From contig NZ_JAUYUS010000112.1 of the NCBI RefSeq assembly GCF_030694575.1, positions 1 through 64,000 of the forward strand: a stretch of DNA of 64,000 bases, written 5' to 3'. Positions 43,748 to 53,469 of this stretch are shown one piece after another. The translations under genes and the position numbers were made by a program. Each line of letters begins with the position of its first letter. Position 1 is the stretch's first letter. The notes beneath the pieces are model-generated. The model saw only the letters and a program-made list of their open reading frames with translations, was not told where the DNA came from and did not search any database. This DNA is from Parvibaculum sp. (GTDB lineage: Bacteria > Pseudomonadota > Alphaproteobacteria > Parvibaculales > Parvibaculaceae).

Positions 43748-44616
43748 GCTCCGGCGGCACTTGCCTCCACCCACCAGTTGGGGTGCGCCGCCTTGAGCGT
43801 GCGCGCGACTTCGCGCGCCTCTTCCTCCCCCGGATAGATGCCGAAGCAGGTCGCGCCCGAGCCCGACATGCGCGAGAGCCGGCACTCGGCCGTCGATGCC
43901 ATCGCCGTCAGCACTTCGCCGATTTCCGGGGCCAGCGCGCGGGCGGGCGCTTCGAGGTCGTTTCCCTCCGTCGTCAGCCAGGCGACGAGATCGCTCAGCG
44001 TAGCGAACGGCGGAGGCTGCGGATCGTCCGGCACGCCATCGAGCGCGGGGGCAGCGAGTTCGCGGAAGACGGCTGCCGTCGACAGCGCGACGCCCGGATT
44101 TACCAGCACAAGCCAGAAGCGTGGCAGCGCGGCAAGCGGCGCGAGGCTTTCGCCCCTGCCCCACATCAGCGCCGGACGCGACAGCAGGCACACAGGCACA
44201 TCGGCGCCGAGCGTGGCGGCAATCCGCGCGAGCATCTTGTCGCCGGGCGCCACATGCCACAGTCTCGTCAGGGCCCGCAGCGCCGCCGCCGCATCCGCCG
44301 ATCCGCCGCCGATGCCGGATGCAATGGGCAGGTTCTTTTCCAGCGTCAGATGCGCGCCGCCCATAAAGCCCGCCGCCTCACCCAGCGCTCGCGCCGCGCG
44401 CAATACGAGATTGTCCGCCTCGCCTTCCAGCGCGGCGGCAAAGGGCCCCGTGAGATCGAGTTTGAAATCGCCGGCCTCCCGCGCGGTCAGCCGGTCGCGG
44501 ATGCCGGCGAAGACGACGAGGCTCTGCAATTCATGATAGCCGTCGGCGCGCTTGCCGAGAACGCGCAGCGTCAGGTTGATTTTCGCGCGTGCCTCTTCCG
44601 CGACCGGGCCGGACAC
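43744..44616 (-). CDS. ispE: 4-diphosphocytidyl-2-C-methyl-D-erythritol kinase
   Basis: The 290-residue GHMP kinase has ARAKINLTLRVLGKRADGYH at the N-terminus, the ATP motif LPIASGIGGGSADAAAALRAL, and MSGSGATCFGIY at the C-terminus. It phosphorylates CDP-ME in the MEP pathway that supplies precursors for IspB. The likely start is GTG at 44616, four bases after the TPR gene stop; no strong ribosome site is visible, so coupling is probable. Confidence 0.93.
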   Translation of the reverse strand: MSGPVAEEARAKINLTLRVLGKRADGYHELQSLVVFAGIRDRLTAREAGDFKLDLTGPFAAALEGEADNLVLRAARALGEAAGFMGGAHLTLEKNLPIASGIGGGSADAAAALRALTRLWHVAPGDKMLARIAATLGADVPVCLLSRPALMWGRGESLAPLAALPRFWLVLVNPGVALSTAAVFRELAAPALDGVPDDPQPPPFATLSDLVAWLTTEGNDLEAPARALAPEIGEVLTAMASTAECRLSRMSGSGATCFGIYPGEEEAREVARTLKAAHPNWWVEASAAGA

Positions 44617-44620
44617 GAGA

Positions 44621-46420
44621 TCAGGAGCCCGCGGGCGCCGGCGCGGTCTTCTCGTTTTCGGCCTTCTCGGCGCTCTCGCCGGCTTCCAGTCCGAAATCGA
44701 GTTTCGTGCGCAGAATGTCCTCGCGCTTCTTCTCGGGTTCCAGCGCCAGCGCGTGACGCCACTGGAAGCGCGCCTCGATCTTGCGTCCAACCTTCCACAG
44801 CGCATCGCCGAGATGCTCGTTGATGGTCGGATCGCCCGGCTGCAATTCGGCGGCGCGTTCGAGGTATCTCACGGCGAGATCGTATTCGCCGAGCCGGTAG
44901 CGTGCCCAGCCGAGGCTGTCGACGATGAAGCCGTCGTTCGGACGGCGCTCGACCGCCTTCTCGATCATGGCGAGTGCCTCGTCGAGACGGTGGTGCTGCT
45001 CGATCCATGAATAGCCGAGATAATTGAGCACCAGCGGGTGTTCGTCGGAAAGTTCGAGCGCGAGCGTCAGGTCCGCCTCGGCCTTCTCCCATTCGCCGAG
45101 CCGTTCGGCACAAATGCCGCGCGCGTAATAAAGCGTCCAGTCGCGTTCGTCCGGCTCGCCCGACAGCGCAATGGCACGGTCGTACTGCACGGCGGCTTCG
45201 GCATATTTTTCCTTGGCGCGGTAGATGTCGCCCATCGCCACGTGAGGCTCGACGGCTTTCGGATCGTCCTTCGCCAGGCGCTCCAGAACGGAGATGGCCT
45301 CGGCCTCCTTGCCCAGCCGGTCGAGCGCCAGCGCCGACTGGATGCGCGCATTCATGTAGAGCGGCGTTCCCTTGCCGACCTTGCCATAAGCCGCAATGGC
45401 GTCGGCCCAGCGCTGCTGCGCCTCATAGGTACCGGCCAGCAGCGAGCGCGCGATGTCGAAATCGGGGCGCATGTAGAGCGCGAGGTTCAGGTAAAGCTCG
45501 GCGAGATTGCTCGATGTGTCGGTCGCAAGGGCACTGCCGAGCCCGTAAAGCGCCTCGGCCACGCCCTCCGCCGCGTCGGTCACGAGCGGCGGAGGCGTCT
45601 TGCCGGCATTGAGCTGCCGCAGTTCGTCTGCCGCCAGCGGATGCTCGGGCGAAAGCGCGAGGAAGCTCTCAAGCAGCGTGCGGGCATCGTCCGTGCGGCC
45701 ATTGCGCGCGAGGTAGCTCGCATAGGCCTGGATCACGCGGATGCTGCCGCCGCCGCTCGTCTCCATCGCTTCCTGATAGGCTTTGCCCGCGCCTGCGGTG
45801 TCGCCGAGCACTTCGAGCATCAGGGCTTCGTGATAGGCGCGGAAAAGCGAGAAGGCCGCGCGGCCCTCGAAGGCGCCGAGCTTTTCGAGCGCCAGCGCCT
45901 TGTTGCCCTCGCCCGCCGCCGCCCAAGCGGAGGCGAGCACGCCGACAAGCGCGGTGAAGGGGCCGGGCGCCGCCTCCGCGATCTCGTCGCGCGCAGCCGC
46001 GTAGTTGCCGTTCTTCACGTCCGCCAGCGAAAGCGTGAGCCGCGCCATGCGCTGGCCGGGTTCGATCGCCACGAGCCGCTTCGCGAGCGGCACGGCGCGT
46101 TTCATGTCGCCCGCCGTCACCGCCGCCATGAAGGCGCGTTCCAGAATGATGGGATCGTTCGGCTGGTCCTTCAGCGCGACGTCGTAGAAGGCGGCGGCTT
46201 CGCTGTTATCGTTGACCGACGCCGCATGCCGCCCCGCCAGATAGGCGCCATAAGGGCTTTCGGACTTGCTGGTGGAGAAAAGGCCGCCCGAAAACCCGCT
46301 CGTGCCGGCGCAGCCGCTCAGGCTTGCGCCGAGCACCGTCAGCATCGCAGCGAGGAAAGCCCCTCTCCTCAAACGCAGGACCGGCGTTCCACGGGCAAAC
46401 GCCGTAACGACACACATCAT
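44621..46420 (-). CDS. TPR-repeat lipoprotein
   Basis: The 599-residue protein has a signal peptide with lipobox SLSG-C (Cys about 37) and then repeated TPR helices from about 60 to 575 (for example YDVALKDQPNDPIILERAFM, YLERAAELQPGDPTINEHLG). It ends in a Glu/Lys/Ala-rich tail. It is probably anchored in a membrane facing the periplasm as an assembly scaffold. It is co-directional with ispE, four bases apart; the functional link is unclear. Confidence 0.85.
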   Translation of the reverse strand: MMCVVTAFARGTPVLRLRRGAFLAAMLTVLGASLSGCAGTSGFSGGLFSTSKSESPYGAYLAGRHAASVNDNSEAAAFYDVALKDQPNDPIILERAFMAAVTAGDMKRAVPLAKRLVAIEPGQRMARLTLSLADVKNGNYAAARDEIAEAAPGPFTALVGVLASAWAAAGEGNKALALEKLGAFEGRAAFSLFRAYHEALMLEVLGDTAGAGKAYQEAMETSGGGSIRVIQAYASYLARNGRTDDARTLLESFLALSPEHPLAADELRQLNAGKTPPPLVTDAAEGVAEALYGLGSALATDTSSNLAELYLNLALYMRPDFDIARSLLAGTYEAQQRWADAIAAYGKVGKGTPLYMNARIQSALALDRLGKEAEAISVLERLAKDDPKAVEPHVAMGDIYRAKEKYAEAAVQYDRAIALSGEPDERDWTLYYARGICAERLGEWEKAEADLTLALELSDEHPLVLNYLGYSWIEQHHRLDEALAMIEKAVERRPNDGFIVDSLGWARYRLGEYDLAVRYLERAAELQPGDPTINEHLGDALWKVGRKIEARFQWRHALALEPEKKREDILRTKLDFGLEAGESAEKAENEKTAPAPAGS

Positions 46421-46558
46421 CTAGGGGCCTGGCCTCCGAGCCTCGGGGATCGGCCCGCCGACGCGGCGGACCGTCACCACACTATATAAAAGCGGACCCG
46501 GGATATAGTTGCGACAGGCCTCCGCCGCACTCATCGTCGCGGTTTCGGCACCGAATTC

Positions 46559-48232
46559 TCACATATTCGGGTAATTCGGGCCGCCGCCGCCCTCCGGCAC
46601 GGTCCAGTTGATGTTCTGGGCCGGGTCCTTGATGTCGCAGGTCTTGCAGTGGACGCAGTTCTGCGCGTTGATCTGGAAGCGCGGATTGGCGCCGTCGGCG
46701 TCCCGCACCACCTCGTAGACGGCCGCCGGGCAGTAGCGCTGCGCGGGTTCGTCGTACATCGGCAGGTTGTAGGCAATCGGGATCGCGGGGTCCTTCAGCT
46801 TCAGGTGGACCGGCTGGTCTTCCTCGTGGTTCGTCGCCGAGAGGAACACCGACGAGAGCTTGTCGAAGGAAATCTTGCCGTCCGGCTTCGGATAGGCGAT
46901 CGGCTTGCACTCGCTCGCCTTCTTGATCGACTCGTAGTCCGCCTTCTTGTGTCTCAGCGTGAAAGGCAGGCCCAGCCCGAGATTGTTCATCCACATGTCG
47001 ACGGCGCCGAGGCCGATGCCGAAGAAGGTGCCGAGCTTCGACCAGAGCGGCTTCACGTTGCGGACGCGCTTCAGGTCCTTGTAGACCGCGCTCTTCTCAT
47101 AGGCCTGCGTATAGGCGGTCAGTTCGTCGCCCTGACGTCCGTCCTTCACCGCCTCAAAGGCCGCTTCCGCACCCATAATGCCGGTCAGGATCGCGTTGTG
47201 GCTACCCTTGATGCGCGGCACATTGACGAAACCGGCCGAGCAGCCGATCAGCGCGCCGCCCGGGAAGACGAGCTTCGGCACGGACTGGAAACCGCCTTCG
47301 GTGATGGCGCGCGCGCCATAGGCGATGCGCTTGCCGCCGACGAATGTGTCGACGACCGACGGGTGATGCTTGAAGCGCTGGAATTCGTCGAAAGGCGAGA
47401 GATAGGGGTTCTTGTAGTTCAGGTGCAGCACGAAGCCGACGGAGACGAGGTTGTCGCCGAAGTGATAGAGGAACGAGCCGCCGCCGGTCGAGTTGTCGAG
47501 CGGCCAGCCCATCGTGTGCTGCACGAGGCCCTTGCGATGCTTCGCCGGGTCGATTTCCCAGAGTTCCTTCAGGCCGATGCCGAACTTCTGCGGCTCGCGG
47601 CCTTCGTCGAGCTTGAACTTGCGGATCAGCTCCTTCGAGAGCGAGCCGCGCACGCCTTCCGCGAACAGCGTGTACTTGCCGCGCAGTTCCATGCCCGGCG
47701 TGTAGCTGTCCTTGTGGCTGCCGTCGCGCGCCACGCCCATGTCGCCGGTCACGACGCCGCGTACGGAGCCGTCTTCCGCGTAGAGCACCTCGGCGCCCGG
47801 AAAGCCCGGATAGATTTCGACGCCCAGCGCCTCCGCCTGCTCGGCGAGCCAGCGGCACAGGTTGCCAAGGCTGCCGATATAATTGCCGTGATTGTTCATC
47901 AGCGGCGGGAACAGGATATTCGGAATGCGGATGCCGCCGGCGGGCCCGAGATAGATGAAGTGGTCGGCGGTCACCTGCGTGTCGAGCGGCGCGCCCTTTT
48001 CCCGCCAGTCCGGGATCAGCGTGTTGAGGCCGATCGGGTCGATCACCGCGCCCGAGAGGATATGCGCGCCGATTTCCGAGCCCTTTTCGATCACGCAGAC
48101 CGAAATGTCGAAATCCTCTTCCGCCGCAAGCTGCCGCAGCCGGATCGCCGCCGACAGGCCGGCCGGGCCGCCGCCGACGATGACGACGTCATATTCCATG
48201 TATTCGCGTTCGACTGCCGCCTGGTCGCTCAT
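46559..48232 (-). CDS. Electron transfer flavoprotein-ubiquinone oxidoreductase
   Basis: The 557-residue enzyme begins with the FAD motif YDVVIVGGGPAGLSAAIRL. It has the membrane-associating and quinone region GCSAGFVNVPRIKGSHNA and a C-terminal [4Fe-4S] motif CVHCKTCDIKDP with an upstream RYCPAAVYE Cys. It passes electrons from ETF (fatty-acid and amino-acid oxidation) to the ubiquinone pool at the inner membrane. A palindromic operator lies on its predicted -35 element. Confidence 0.95.
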   Translation of the reverse strand: MSDQAAVEREYMEYDVVIVGGGPAGLSAAIRLRQLAAEEDFDISVCVIEKGSEIGAHILSGAVIDPIGLNTLIPDWREKGAPLDTQVTADHFIYLGPAGGIRIPNILFPPLMNNHGNYIGSLGNLCRWLAEQAEALGVEIYPGFPGAEVLYAEDGSVRGVVTGDMGVARDGSHKDSYTPGMELRGKYTLFAEGVRGSLSKELIRKFKLDEGREPQKFGIGLKELWEIDPAKHRKGLVQHTMGWPLDNSTGGGSFLYHFGDNLVSVGFVLHLNYKNPYLSPFDEFQRFKHHPSVVDTFVGGKRIAYGARAITEGGFQSVPKLVFPGGALIGCSAGFVNVPRIKGSHNAILTGIMGAEAAFEAVKDGRQGDELTAYTQAYEKSAVYKDLKRVRNVKPLWSKLGTFFGIGLGAVDMWMNNLGLGLPFTLRHKKADYESIKKASECKPIAYPKPDGKISFDKLSSVFLSATNHEEDQPVHLKLKDPAIPIAYNLPMYDEPAQRYCPAAVYEVVRDADGANPRFQINAQNCVHCKTCDIKDPAQNINWTVPEGGGGPNYPNM

Positions 48233-48300
48233 ATTTTTTCTCCCTGATCCGGCACGTCGGGCCTTCGCGCGCGCCGGATCGCCGCTAAAAACAGGGCTCC

Positions 48301-48330
48301 GTTATGGTGCGATTGACCCCATTGGTCAAT
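48301..48330 (-). promoter_or_regulatory. ETF-QO promoter with 19 bp palindromic operator
   Basis: On the - strand TTGACC (48329-48324) and CATAAC (48306-48301) are spaced by exactly 17 bases. The -35 lies in the palindrome ATTGACC-CCATT-GGTCAAT (48312-48330), so a bound regulator would compete with RNA polymerase. A TetR-type fatty-acid or amino-acid degradation regulator is plausible. Confidence 0.65.
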
Positions 48331-48499
48331 ATATTGAGGCGGATAGCGCGCGACCCGCCAGTTGCATGTTATTCTCAACAAACGCCGCGCTTCTGCCCCC
48401 GGAAAGAACGAGTGTAGAAGGGTGTTTGTGACCGTCAAACGCGACGCACCCTGTTGCAGGCGTGAACACTGTCCGGCCGCAAAGGAAACCTGATCGTCG

Positions 48500-49369
48500 A
48501 TGAACCGTTCCGGCCCCCCTTCGGAAATGACGCCTGAAGACGCTGCCGCGCTGCTTGCCTTCTATGTCGAGGCGGGCGTCACGGACGCGCTTGGCGACGA
48601 GCCGGTCAACCGGTATGCGCTGGCGGATGAGGCGGCGCGGGCCGCGCCTGCATCCCGCGAGCCGGATGCGCCGCGCGCCATCCGTGCCGATCCGCGCGGC
48701 GATATGGCGCCGCCGCCCGCTGCCCGCGTTGCCGCGCCCGCCGCCATTCCGCTCGAGGATTCGCAGGCCGCCGAAAGCGCCCGCATCGTTGCCGCGCGCT
48801 GCAAGACGCTCGACGAACTGCGCCAGGCACTCGCGGTATTCGAAGGCTGCCCGCTCCGCTACACGGCGAAGAACCTCGTCTTCGCCGACGGCAACCCCGA
48901 AGCCCGCATCATGCTGGTGGGCGAGGCGCCGGGCCGCGACGAGGATTTGCAGGGCCTGCCCTTTGTCGGCCGCTCCGGGCAATTGCTCGACCGGATGCTC
49001 GCCGCCATCGGTCTCGACCGCACCTCCGTCTATATCGCCAACACGCTGCCCTGGCGGCCGCCGGGCAACCGCACCCCGACGCCCGCCGAACACGCCATCT
49101 GCATGCCCTTCATCGAGCGGCATATCGAACTCATGGCGCCGAAGGTGCTGCTTCTTCTCGGCGGCGTTTCCGCCAAGCAGCTCCTCCATACCGATACCGG
49201 CATCATGCGGCTCCGGGGCAAATGGACGGCGGCCCGCATCGGCGAGCGCGATATTCCGGCCCTGCCGACGCTCCACCCCGCCTATCTGCTCCGCCAGCCG
49301 GCACAGAAACGCCTCGCCTGGCGCGATCTCATGGCACTGCGCGCCTGGCTCGACACCAATCCGGACTAA
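48500..49369 (+). CDS. Uracil-DNA glycosylase, family 4-like, lacking Fe-S cysteines
   Basis: The 289-residue protein has a disordered N-terminus (about 1-95) and a UDG core: [20 protein letters not shown] (motif A), [17 protein letters not shown], and [13 protein letters not shown] (motif B). Classical family 4 enzymes bind a [4Fe-4S] cluster with four cysteines. Here only CKTL, CPLRY and CMPF are visible, and the N-terminal C-x-x-C is absent. I recall a cluster-free variant in Bradyrhizobium. It should remove uracil from DNA. Confidence 0.85.
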   Translation: MNRSGPPSEMTPEDAAALLAFYVEAGVTDALGDEPVNRYALADEAARAAPASREPDAPRAIRADPRGDMAPPPAARVAAPAAIPLEDSQAAESARIVAARCKTLDELRQALAVFEGCPLRYTAKNLVFADGNPEARIMLVGEAPGRDEDLQGLPFVGRSGQLLDRMLAAIGLDRTSVYIANTLPWRPPGNRTPTPAEHAICMPFIERHIELMAPKVLLLLGGVSAKQLLHTDTGIMRLRGKWTAARIGERDIPALPTLHPAYLLRQPAQKRLAWRDLMALRAWLDTNPD

Positions 49370-49444
49370 CTACAGCGTCCAGATTCGGCACATTCTACCT
49401 ATGCGTGCTTGTCGCCGCCGTTTCGCTCATTAAGATACGCCCCC

Positions 49445-51292
49445 ATGAACCGGGGGGCTTGCCATCCTTCCGCCGCTCTGCCGGCGGACCGTCTTTTCAG
49501 TGTGCTCGTCAGGAAGGCGGCGCTTTTCGCGCTGCCGCTCCTCGGCGCGGTGCTTTTCGCCGCCATGCAGCCGGCCCGCGCCGGCGTCCTCGTTGCCGAT
49601 GCCTCGGCCGCTGGCCAGCCCGCCATGCGCATCTGGAGCCCGGAAATCCTGAGCGGCGCCGACCGCGAGCTCTACCGGAAAATCTTCGACGCCACCGAAC
49701 GGGGCCGTTTCGCGGAGGCCGACAAGCTTGCCGCGCAACTGAAAGACCGTCGCCTCATGGGCTATGTGCTCCAGGCGAAATACATGGGCGCGCATTACCG
49801 GACGAGCTATGCCGAGCTGAGGGACTGGCTCGCCAAATATAACGACCTGCCGGGCGCCGCCGATATTCACAAGCTCGCGCTGAAACGGCGTCCCGCCTCC
49901 GCCGCCATGCCGGAGCGGCCGGTGCAGCGCCGCTGGCGCCAGCCCGTTCACGCCGCCTATGCGGTCGATGACGGCATGACCGGCAACCCTTCGCCGCGCT
50001 TCCGCGAGATCGACAATGAAATCCGCCGCATGGTGCGCGACGGCAAGGCCGACACGGCCCATGCCTATCTCAAGCGCCGCAATATCGGCGCCGCGCTGAC
50101 GGGTACCGAACTCGACAGGATCCGCGAGCGCATCGTCGCCTCCTATTTCCTCGAAGGCGAGGACAACAAGGCCTATCTGCTCGCGAACGAGATCCTGCAA
50201 AACCATGCGCGCGAAGTGCCGCTTGCCGACTGGTATGCCGGGCTTGCCGCATGGCGGATGGACGCTTACGGCAATGCCGCGCGGCATTTCGAACGGCTCG
50301 CCCGCTCGGCCACCGTGTCCAACTGGTCGAAGGCGGCCGGCGGCTTCTGGGCCGCGCGCGCCTGGCTCGCCGACGGCGCACCCGAGAAAGTCGCGCCGCT
50401 CCTCGAACTCGCCGCCGACACCGGTCCGACCTTCTACGGCATCCTCGCCACGCGCCAGCTCGGACGCGACCTGCAGATCGACTGGGTCGAACCGCGCCTC
50501 GACGAGAAATCCTTCCGGCTGCTGACGGAAAACGACGCCGTGGCCCGCGCCGTCGCGCTGGTGCAGATCGGCCGTCGCGACATGGCGCGCGAGGAACTGG
50601 TGCGCGCGCACGCGCATATCGACCCCTCGCTCGACCAGGCGCTCATCGCGCTCGCCATCGCCTACGATCTTCCGGCCGTGCAGTTGCAGGTCGCCAATGC
50701 CGCCCATCTTCCGGCGCAGGGCGCGAAGCGGGGCCGCATTTCGCTCAATGCCGGGCTCTTCCCCGTGCCGGACTACAAGCCGAGCAACGGCTACAAGGTC
50801 GACCGCGCGCTGCTGCTGGCCTTCATGCGGCAGGAGAGCAAGTTCCAGCCGGACGCGATGTCGTGGGCGGGCGCGCGCGGATTGATGCAGATCATGCCGG
50901 CAACCGCGAGCCACATCACGCGGGACAATTCGCTGGCGCTTGCGAACAAGGACAGGCTGCTCGACCCGACCTTCAACATCACGCTGGGACAGGAATATCT
51001 CGCCGAACTGATGGGCGCGGGCGAGCCCTACGGCAATCTCTTCATGCTCACCACCGCCTATAATGGCGGCCCCGGCAATCTCAATCGCTGGCTCGCGAGC
51101 ATGGATTTCAAGGGCGACCCGTTCCTCTTCATCGAGAGCATCCCGGCCGCCGAGACGCGCGGCTATATCGAGCGCGTCGTCACCAATTACTGGATCTACA
51201 GCGAGCGCCTCGGCCAGCCCGTCGGCTCGCTCGACGCCTCGGCATCGGGCACATGGCCGGTCTACGAGAGCGCGGTCGGCAGCATTCGCTGA
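49445..51292 (+). CDS. slt: Soluble lytic murein transglycosylase (Slt-type)
   Basis: The 615-residue protein has a signal peptide (hydrophobic about 25-42, ending ARA), a long superhelical alpha-solenoid (about 60-440), and a C-terminal SLT domain: FMRQESKFQPDAMSWAGARG (catalytic Glu), LMQIMPATA, and TTAYNGGPGN. It cleaves peptidoglycan glycan strands in the periplasm with 1,6-anhydro product formation. The start is ATG at 49445; earlier frame uses a weak TTG. Confidence 0.92.
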   Translation: MNRGACHPSAALPADRLFSVLVRKAALFALPLLGAVLFAAMQPARAGVLVADASAAGQPAMRIWSPEILSGADRELYRKIFDATERGRFAEADKLAAQLKDRRLMGYVLQAKYMGAHYRTSYAELRDWLAKYNDLPGAADIHKLALKRRPASAAMPERPVQRRWRQPVHAAYAVDDGMTGNPSPRFREIDNEIRRMVRDGKADTAHAYLKRRNIGAALTGTELDRIRERIVASYFLEGEDNKAYLLANEILQNHAREVPLADWYAGLAAWRMDAYGNAARHFERLARSATVSNWSKAAGGFWAARAWLADGAPEKVAPLLELAADTGPTFYGILATRQLGRDLQIDWVEPRLDEKSFRLLTENDAVARAVALVQIGRRDMAREELVRAHAHIDPSLDQALIALAIAYDLPAVQLQVANAAHLPAQGAKRGRISLNAGLFPVPDYKPSNGYKVDRALLLAFMRQESKFQPDAMSWAGARGLMQIMPATASHITRDNSLALANKDRLLDPTFNITLGQEYLAELMGAGEPYGNLFMLTTAYNGGPGNLNRWLASMDFKGDPFLFIESIPAAETRGYIERVVTNYWIYSERLGQPVGSLDASASGTWPVYESAVGSIR

Positions 51293-51302
51293 GGGGCAGC
51301 CT

Positions 51303-51890
51303 CTACTCCGGCCACACCTTCATCGCCATTTCCGCCACCTGCTTCAGCTCCTTCGCCGTCGCGCCGCTTGCGGCCTGCACGGACATGCCGCGCATGACGG
51401 TGGAGATGTAGCGGGCGAGCGCGGCGGGGTTCGCCTGTTTCGGCAGGTCGCCTTCCTTCTTCGCGCGCTCCAGCCGTTTCCGGATATCGATCTCGCCCGC
51501 CTTGCGGCGCTCGGCCAGTTCCTCGCGGATGGCGCTGCTCTCCTCGCCGCCCGACAGGCCCGCCGTCACCAGCAGGCAGCCATGCGGGTGGCCCTCGTCG
51601 CATTGGCGCGAGGCCGACTGGCAGAGCAACCGTTCCACCGCCTCGCGCGCCGTCGGCGCGGCCAGCGCCTCTTCTATATAGCAGCCCTGCTGGGCCTCGT
51701 ATCTGTCGAGGGCGCGGCGGAAGAGCCCCTCCTTGTTGCCGAAGGCGGCATAGAGGCTCGGCGGATTGATGCCCATCGCGGATGTCAGTTCCGACAGCGA
51801 CGCGCCCTCGTAGCCCTTCCGCCAGAAGACGGTGAGGGCCTTGTCGAGGGCCTCGTCCACGTCGAAGGCGCGGGGACGTCCCATTGCCAT
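51303..51890 (-). CDS. TetR-family repressor of the RND operon
   Basis: The 195-residue protein has the N-terminal helix-turn-helix FWRKGYEGASLSELTSAMGI ... SLYAAFGNKEGLFRRAL and a C-terminal ligand domain with three cysteines. GGAGG lies six bases before the ATG. It is divergent from the RND adaptor gene with 200 bases between them, the usual setting for an efflux repressor. The inducer is unknown. Confidence 0.9.
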   Translation of the reverse strand: MAMGRPRAFDVDEALDKALTVFWRKGYEGASLSELTSAMGINPPSLYAAFGNKEGLFRRALDRYEAQQGCYIEEALAAPTAREAVERLLCQSASRQCDEGHPHGCLLVTAGLSGGEESSAIREELAERRKAGEIDIRKRLERAKKEGDLPKQANPAALARYISTVMRGMSVQAASGATAKELKQVAEMAMKVWPE

Positions 51891-51919
51891 CTTGTTCCTC
51901 CGTGTCTTTTTTTAGTTAC

Positions 51920-51982
51920 CGATACATAAGCATCTTGATAGGCGGCCTTCAACCCCCATATGCGTAGCCTTCGATACACAAG
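51920..51982. promoter_or_regulatory. Direct repeats CGATACATAAG / CGATACACAAG in the tetR-RND spacer
   Basis: The 11-mers at 51920-51930 and 51972-51982 differ at one base. GTTAC precedes the first and follows the second by two bases. They are candidate half-sites for the TetR protein, with the first close to the tetR start. Confidence 0.4.
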
Positions 51983-52090
51983 TCGTTACAGAAGTCCCCT
52001 CATCTGCCGCCGGACCGCCCCTCCCCTCCCGGTCGTCTCCGGCAAAATATGTAGCCCGATCAAGGCCTTGTCAGGCCGAAGGAGTTTGCC

Positions 52091-53308
52091 ATGAAGAGCT
52101 TCGCCCCCCATACCCTCCGCGGCCGTCTCATTGGCGCGGGCATCGCCGCTGCCGCCGTCGCCGGGATCGCCGGTTTCGGCCTCGCCTCCGGCGACGACGC
52201 CGAGGTCGCCGCCGCCCCGCAGGCCGTTGTCGTTTCGGTCGCCACGGTGAACGAGCGCGACGCCGCAAGCTGGGACGAGTTCTCCGGCCGGCTCGAAGCC
52301 GTCGAGCGCGTCGACATCCGTCCGCGCGTGGCGGGTGTCATCGAAGAGGTGCATTTCCGCGAAGGCGCGCTGGTCCGCAAGGGCGACCTCCTCGTCACCA
52401 TCGACCGCGCCCCCTATGCGGCGGAAGTCCAGCGGGCCGAGGCCGAGCTTGCCTCCGCCAGGTCGCGCTATGCCTTCGCCAAAGTCGATCTCGACCGCGC
52501 GCGCCAGCTCGTCGGCAAGGGCACCATTTCCAGGCGGACGCTCGATGAGCGCGTCAACGTCTATGGCGAGGCGGAAGCCGCCCTTCATGCCGCCGAAGCC
52601 GCCCTGCAATCGACACGCCTCAACCTCGAATACACGGAAATCCGCGCGCCGATCTCGGGCCGCGCGGGCAAGGCCGAAATCACGGCGGGCAATCTCGTCG
52701 CGGCCGGTCCCGGCGCGCCGGTTCTCACGACGCTCGTTTCGGTGAGCCCCATCTATGCGAGCTTCAATGCCGACGAGCGGGCCGTCGCCCGTGCCCTGAA
52801 GGGTCTCTCCGGCTCGGACACCCATACGCAGGTCGACCGCATCCCGGTCGAGATGGGCACCTCCGCGATGGACGGCACGCCGCTGCGCGGCCGCCTCCAG
52901 CTCATCGACAACCAGGTCGACGCGCTGAGCGGTACGGTCCGGGTCCGCGCGGTCTTCGACAATGAGGACGGCAGCCTGCTTCCCGGCCAGTTCGCCCGCC
53001 TCCGCATGGGACAGGCCCATTCCCGGCCGGTACTCGCCATCACGGAACGGGCCGTCGGCATCGATCAAGACAAGAAGTTCGTACTCGTGGTCGATAGCGA
53101 CAACCGGGTCGCCTATCGCGAGGTGACGCTCGGCGAGGCCCTGGGGCCGCTGCGCGAAGTGACGGGCGGCCTCGCCGCCGGCGAGCGGATCGTGGTCAAC
53201 GGGTTGCAGCGGGTCCGCCCCGGCGATCTCGTCGAGCCGCAGTCCGCCTTGATGGAGGCCCCTGCCCTGGTCGCGGATGCCCGCGGCGAGAGCACGGCGA
53301 CACGCTAG
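52091..53308 (+). CDS. RND efflux periplasmic adaptor (MexE-like membrane fusion protein)
   Basis: The 405-residue protein has an N-terminal membrane anchor (about 12-32), the lipoyl half-motifs DIRPRVAGVIEEVHFREGAL and LEYTEIRAPISGRAGK, an alpha-hairpin (about 105-165), and a beta-barrel to C-terminal domain. It bridges the inner-membrane pump to an outer-membrane channel. It shares an operon with the RND gene 161 bases downstream. No outer-membrane factor is encoded in the window. Confidence 0.9.
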   Translation: MKSFAPHTLRGRLIGAGIAAAAVAGIAGFGLASGDDAEVAAAPQAVVVSVATVNERDAASWDEFSGRLEAVERVDIRPRVAGVIEEVHFREGALVRKGDLLVTIDRAPYAAEVQRAEAELASARSRYAFAKVDLDRARQLVGKGTISRRTLDERVNVYGEAEAALHAAEAALQSTRLNLEYTEIRAPISGRAGKAEITAGNLVAAGPGAPVLTTLVSVSPIYASFNADERAVARALKGLSGSDTHTQVDRIPVEMGTSAMDGTPLRGRLQLIDNQVDALSGTVRVRAVFDNEDGSLLPGQFARLRMGQAHSRPVLAITERAVGIDQDKKFVLVVDSDNRVAYREVTLGEALGPLREVTGGLAAGERIVVNGLQRVRPGDLVEPQSALMEAPALVADARGESTATR

Positions 53309-53469
53309 GGCCGCAGCGAACAAATCCGCCCGTGTTTGCAGCGGGTATCGGCGGGAGCTTCGGCGTATCCGAAGCCCGGCCAGCCGATGCCCGCTGCATT
53401 CATGTCCGGGCCTGAAAACCGATCGCTGGTACGGCGCAGAGGCCGCCGCCAAGCCGGAGGAACACAGCC

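Noticed and set aside
42946-44823. 625-codon open frame crossing ispB and ispE
   Set aside because: It is a shadow in another frame of ispB and antisense to ispE, with no domain and no ribosome site.
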